The position numbers and the translations under genes are program-made. Of a stretch of 64,000 nucleotides of DNA, positions 63,126 to 64,000 are shown piece by piece. Positions within the stretch are counted from its first letter, which is position 1, and each line of letters starts with the position of its first letter. The stretch covers positions 5,617,001 to 5,681,000 of the forward strand of contig JAILWY010000028.1 in assembly GCA_022113835.1 (NCBI GenBank), in the 5' to 3' direction. Under the pieces are notes generated by a model, which saw only the letters and a program-made list of their open reading frames with translations, was not told the DNA's origin and made no database searches. The DNA is from Atopsyche davidsoni (Eukaryota; Arthropoda; Insecta; Trichoptera; Hydrobiosidae).

Positions 63126-64000
63126 TCAAAGTGAATACAATCATAAATATAAATTGTCATTATTTCTTAGCCATTTGTCTATTCATATTTGTAGGACTTA
63201 GTATTGAAATTAATATAATAGTTTAATAAAACTTAATAAAAATATCACTGCCAATAATATTATACTGAGCTGTGTAGGATGAGATTTTTTCTTATTCAGT
63301 CTCTACTTTATAGATTGTCTCGTATACATAAGAATAATTTTTATCCCGTTCACTCGCCGCCAGTATATATTTTTATTTTTGACCACATAAAAAGCTACAT
63401 CGAAGTTCAGTCAAATCTTATGTTTGTCTCTGACTTACAAAGTTTTTTGTAAATACATATCATTAAGTATATAAATTTACAAATTCAAAAAAATAATTTG
63501 TTGGTCATAACCTCCTTTTTGAGCATATATTATTAGTTTTTTTTTTTTTAAATCATGGTTTTTTTTTGTTTATTTATTAAAAACTATATATTGAAAGATG
63601 GACATATCAACGGTTCACAGAGAGCTTAGCAATCTTGGAAATCAATATCAAGTCCACCGTGAGACTGCCTTGCCCTTAAGCCATGAGTTCAAGGCCTTCC
63701 GGGATGTGTTTGAAAGATCCTTTTACACATTACAATCAAGAATGCTCACACCGGTTTCACTCGTCTCTCTATGCAACCTGATAGGAGGCCCCGAGTGTGG
63801 CCTTTGATCTCTCGAGGTTCCTCGATTAACCCAGACTTGACTGGAAATTCACGCAAGCCAATTCCAACTGGATAGAAATGGGTCACACAGTTGCATTCAA
63901 AATATTGACGTATTTACAAGATTTTATTTGAAAGTCTATGTGGATATTTGATTCTAATAATTCAGCTTATACAAATGATTTTTTTAAAATAATTTTACGC

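Larger units (their letters stand above)
59554..64000. other. 3' UTR of DPP8/9, then intergenic DNA
   Basis: The UTR probably runs to the AATAAA at 60139-60144. After that I see no gene. A foldback copy lies at 62995-63125 and a repeat fragment near 62885-62920. A 69-codon frame at 63598-63807 starts with ATG in less AT-rich DNA but matches nothing I know. Confidence 0.5.

Noticed and set aside
63598..63807. 69-aa gene at the right edge
   Set aside because: Single short frame with no recognised domain, signal peptide or splice partner; left unannotated.

Overview
The window is nuclear DNA of an insect, most likely a moth or butterfly (Lepidoptera). The base composition is AT-rich, introns are long and full of transposon debris, splice sites are standard GT-AG, and short TTAGG-type (insect telomere) runs occur. 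The gene content includes a dual-domain C-type lectin of the lepidopteran immulectin type and a protein resembling ommochrome-binding protein. There are no operons. I rebuilt each gene by joining reading frames at splice sites and checking that intron phases and total lengths agree.

Layout from left to right. (1) 845-1452, plus strand: last exon of an ommochrome-binding-protein-like gene. (2) 1799-3061, minus: an orphan C-type lectin domain in two exons. (3) 3315-5632, minus: a complete five-exon immulectin-like gene (325 aa). (4) 5633-10366: repeat-rich intergenic DNA. (5) 10367-16011, plus: ornithine aminotransferase in nine exons (433 aa), with a 168-bp satellite and a hAT MITE in its introns. 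(6) 17441-20485, minus: ACAD9/Egm-type acyl-CoA dehydrogenase homologue in eight exons (619 aa). (7) 21083-22506, minus: MADF-BESS protein in three exons (261 aa). (8) 23881-25963, plus: protein with twelve C2H2 zinc fingers (439 aa). (9) 32273-50861, minus: CNNM/UEX magnesium-transport family gene in 13 exons (1313 aa). (10) 51788-59553, plus: dipeptidyl peptidase 8/9 in 16 exons (882 aa), head-to-head with CNNM. (11) 59554-64000: its 3' UTR, then repeat-bearing DNA without a recognised gene.

The genes are not an obvious pathway. Ornithine aminotransferase and the ACAD9 homologue belong to mitochondrial-type metabolism and are convergent neighbours. CNNM and DPP8/9 start 926 bp apart on opposite strands and probably share a promoter region. 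The lectin cluster looks like innate immunity genes growing by exon or domain duplication, helped by phase-1 introns at every domain boundary.

The most interesting non-genic material is: a family of foldback elements whose arms carry a hammerhead-ribozyme-like pattern; a perfect 65-bp inverted repeat at 47973-48127 whose loop shows the same pattern; and a piggyBac-type element at 39799-40436 inserted about 20 bp upstream of a CNNM splice acceptor, where its TTAA site may now be the branch point. I found no new multi-gene system. All functional statements are from sequence pattern and memory of families; no search was run.
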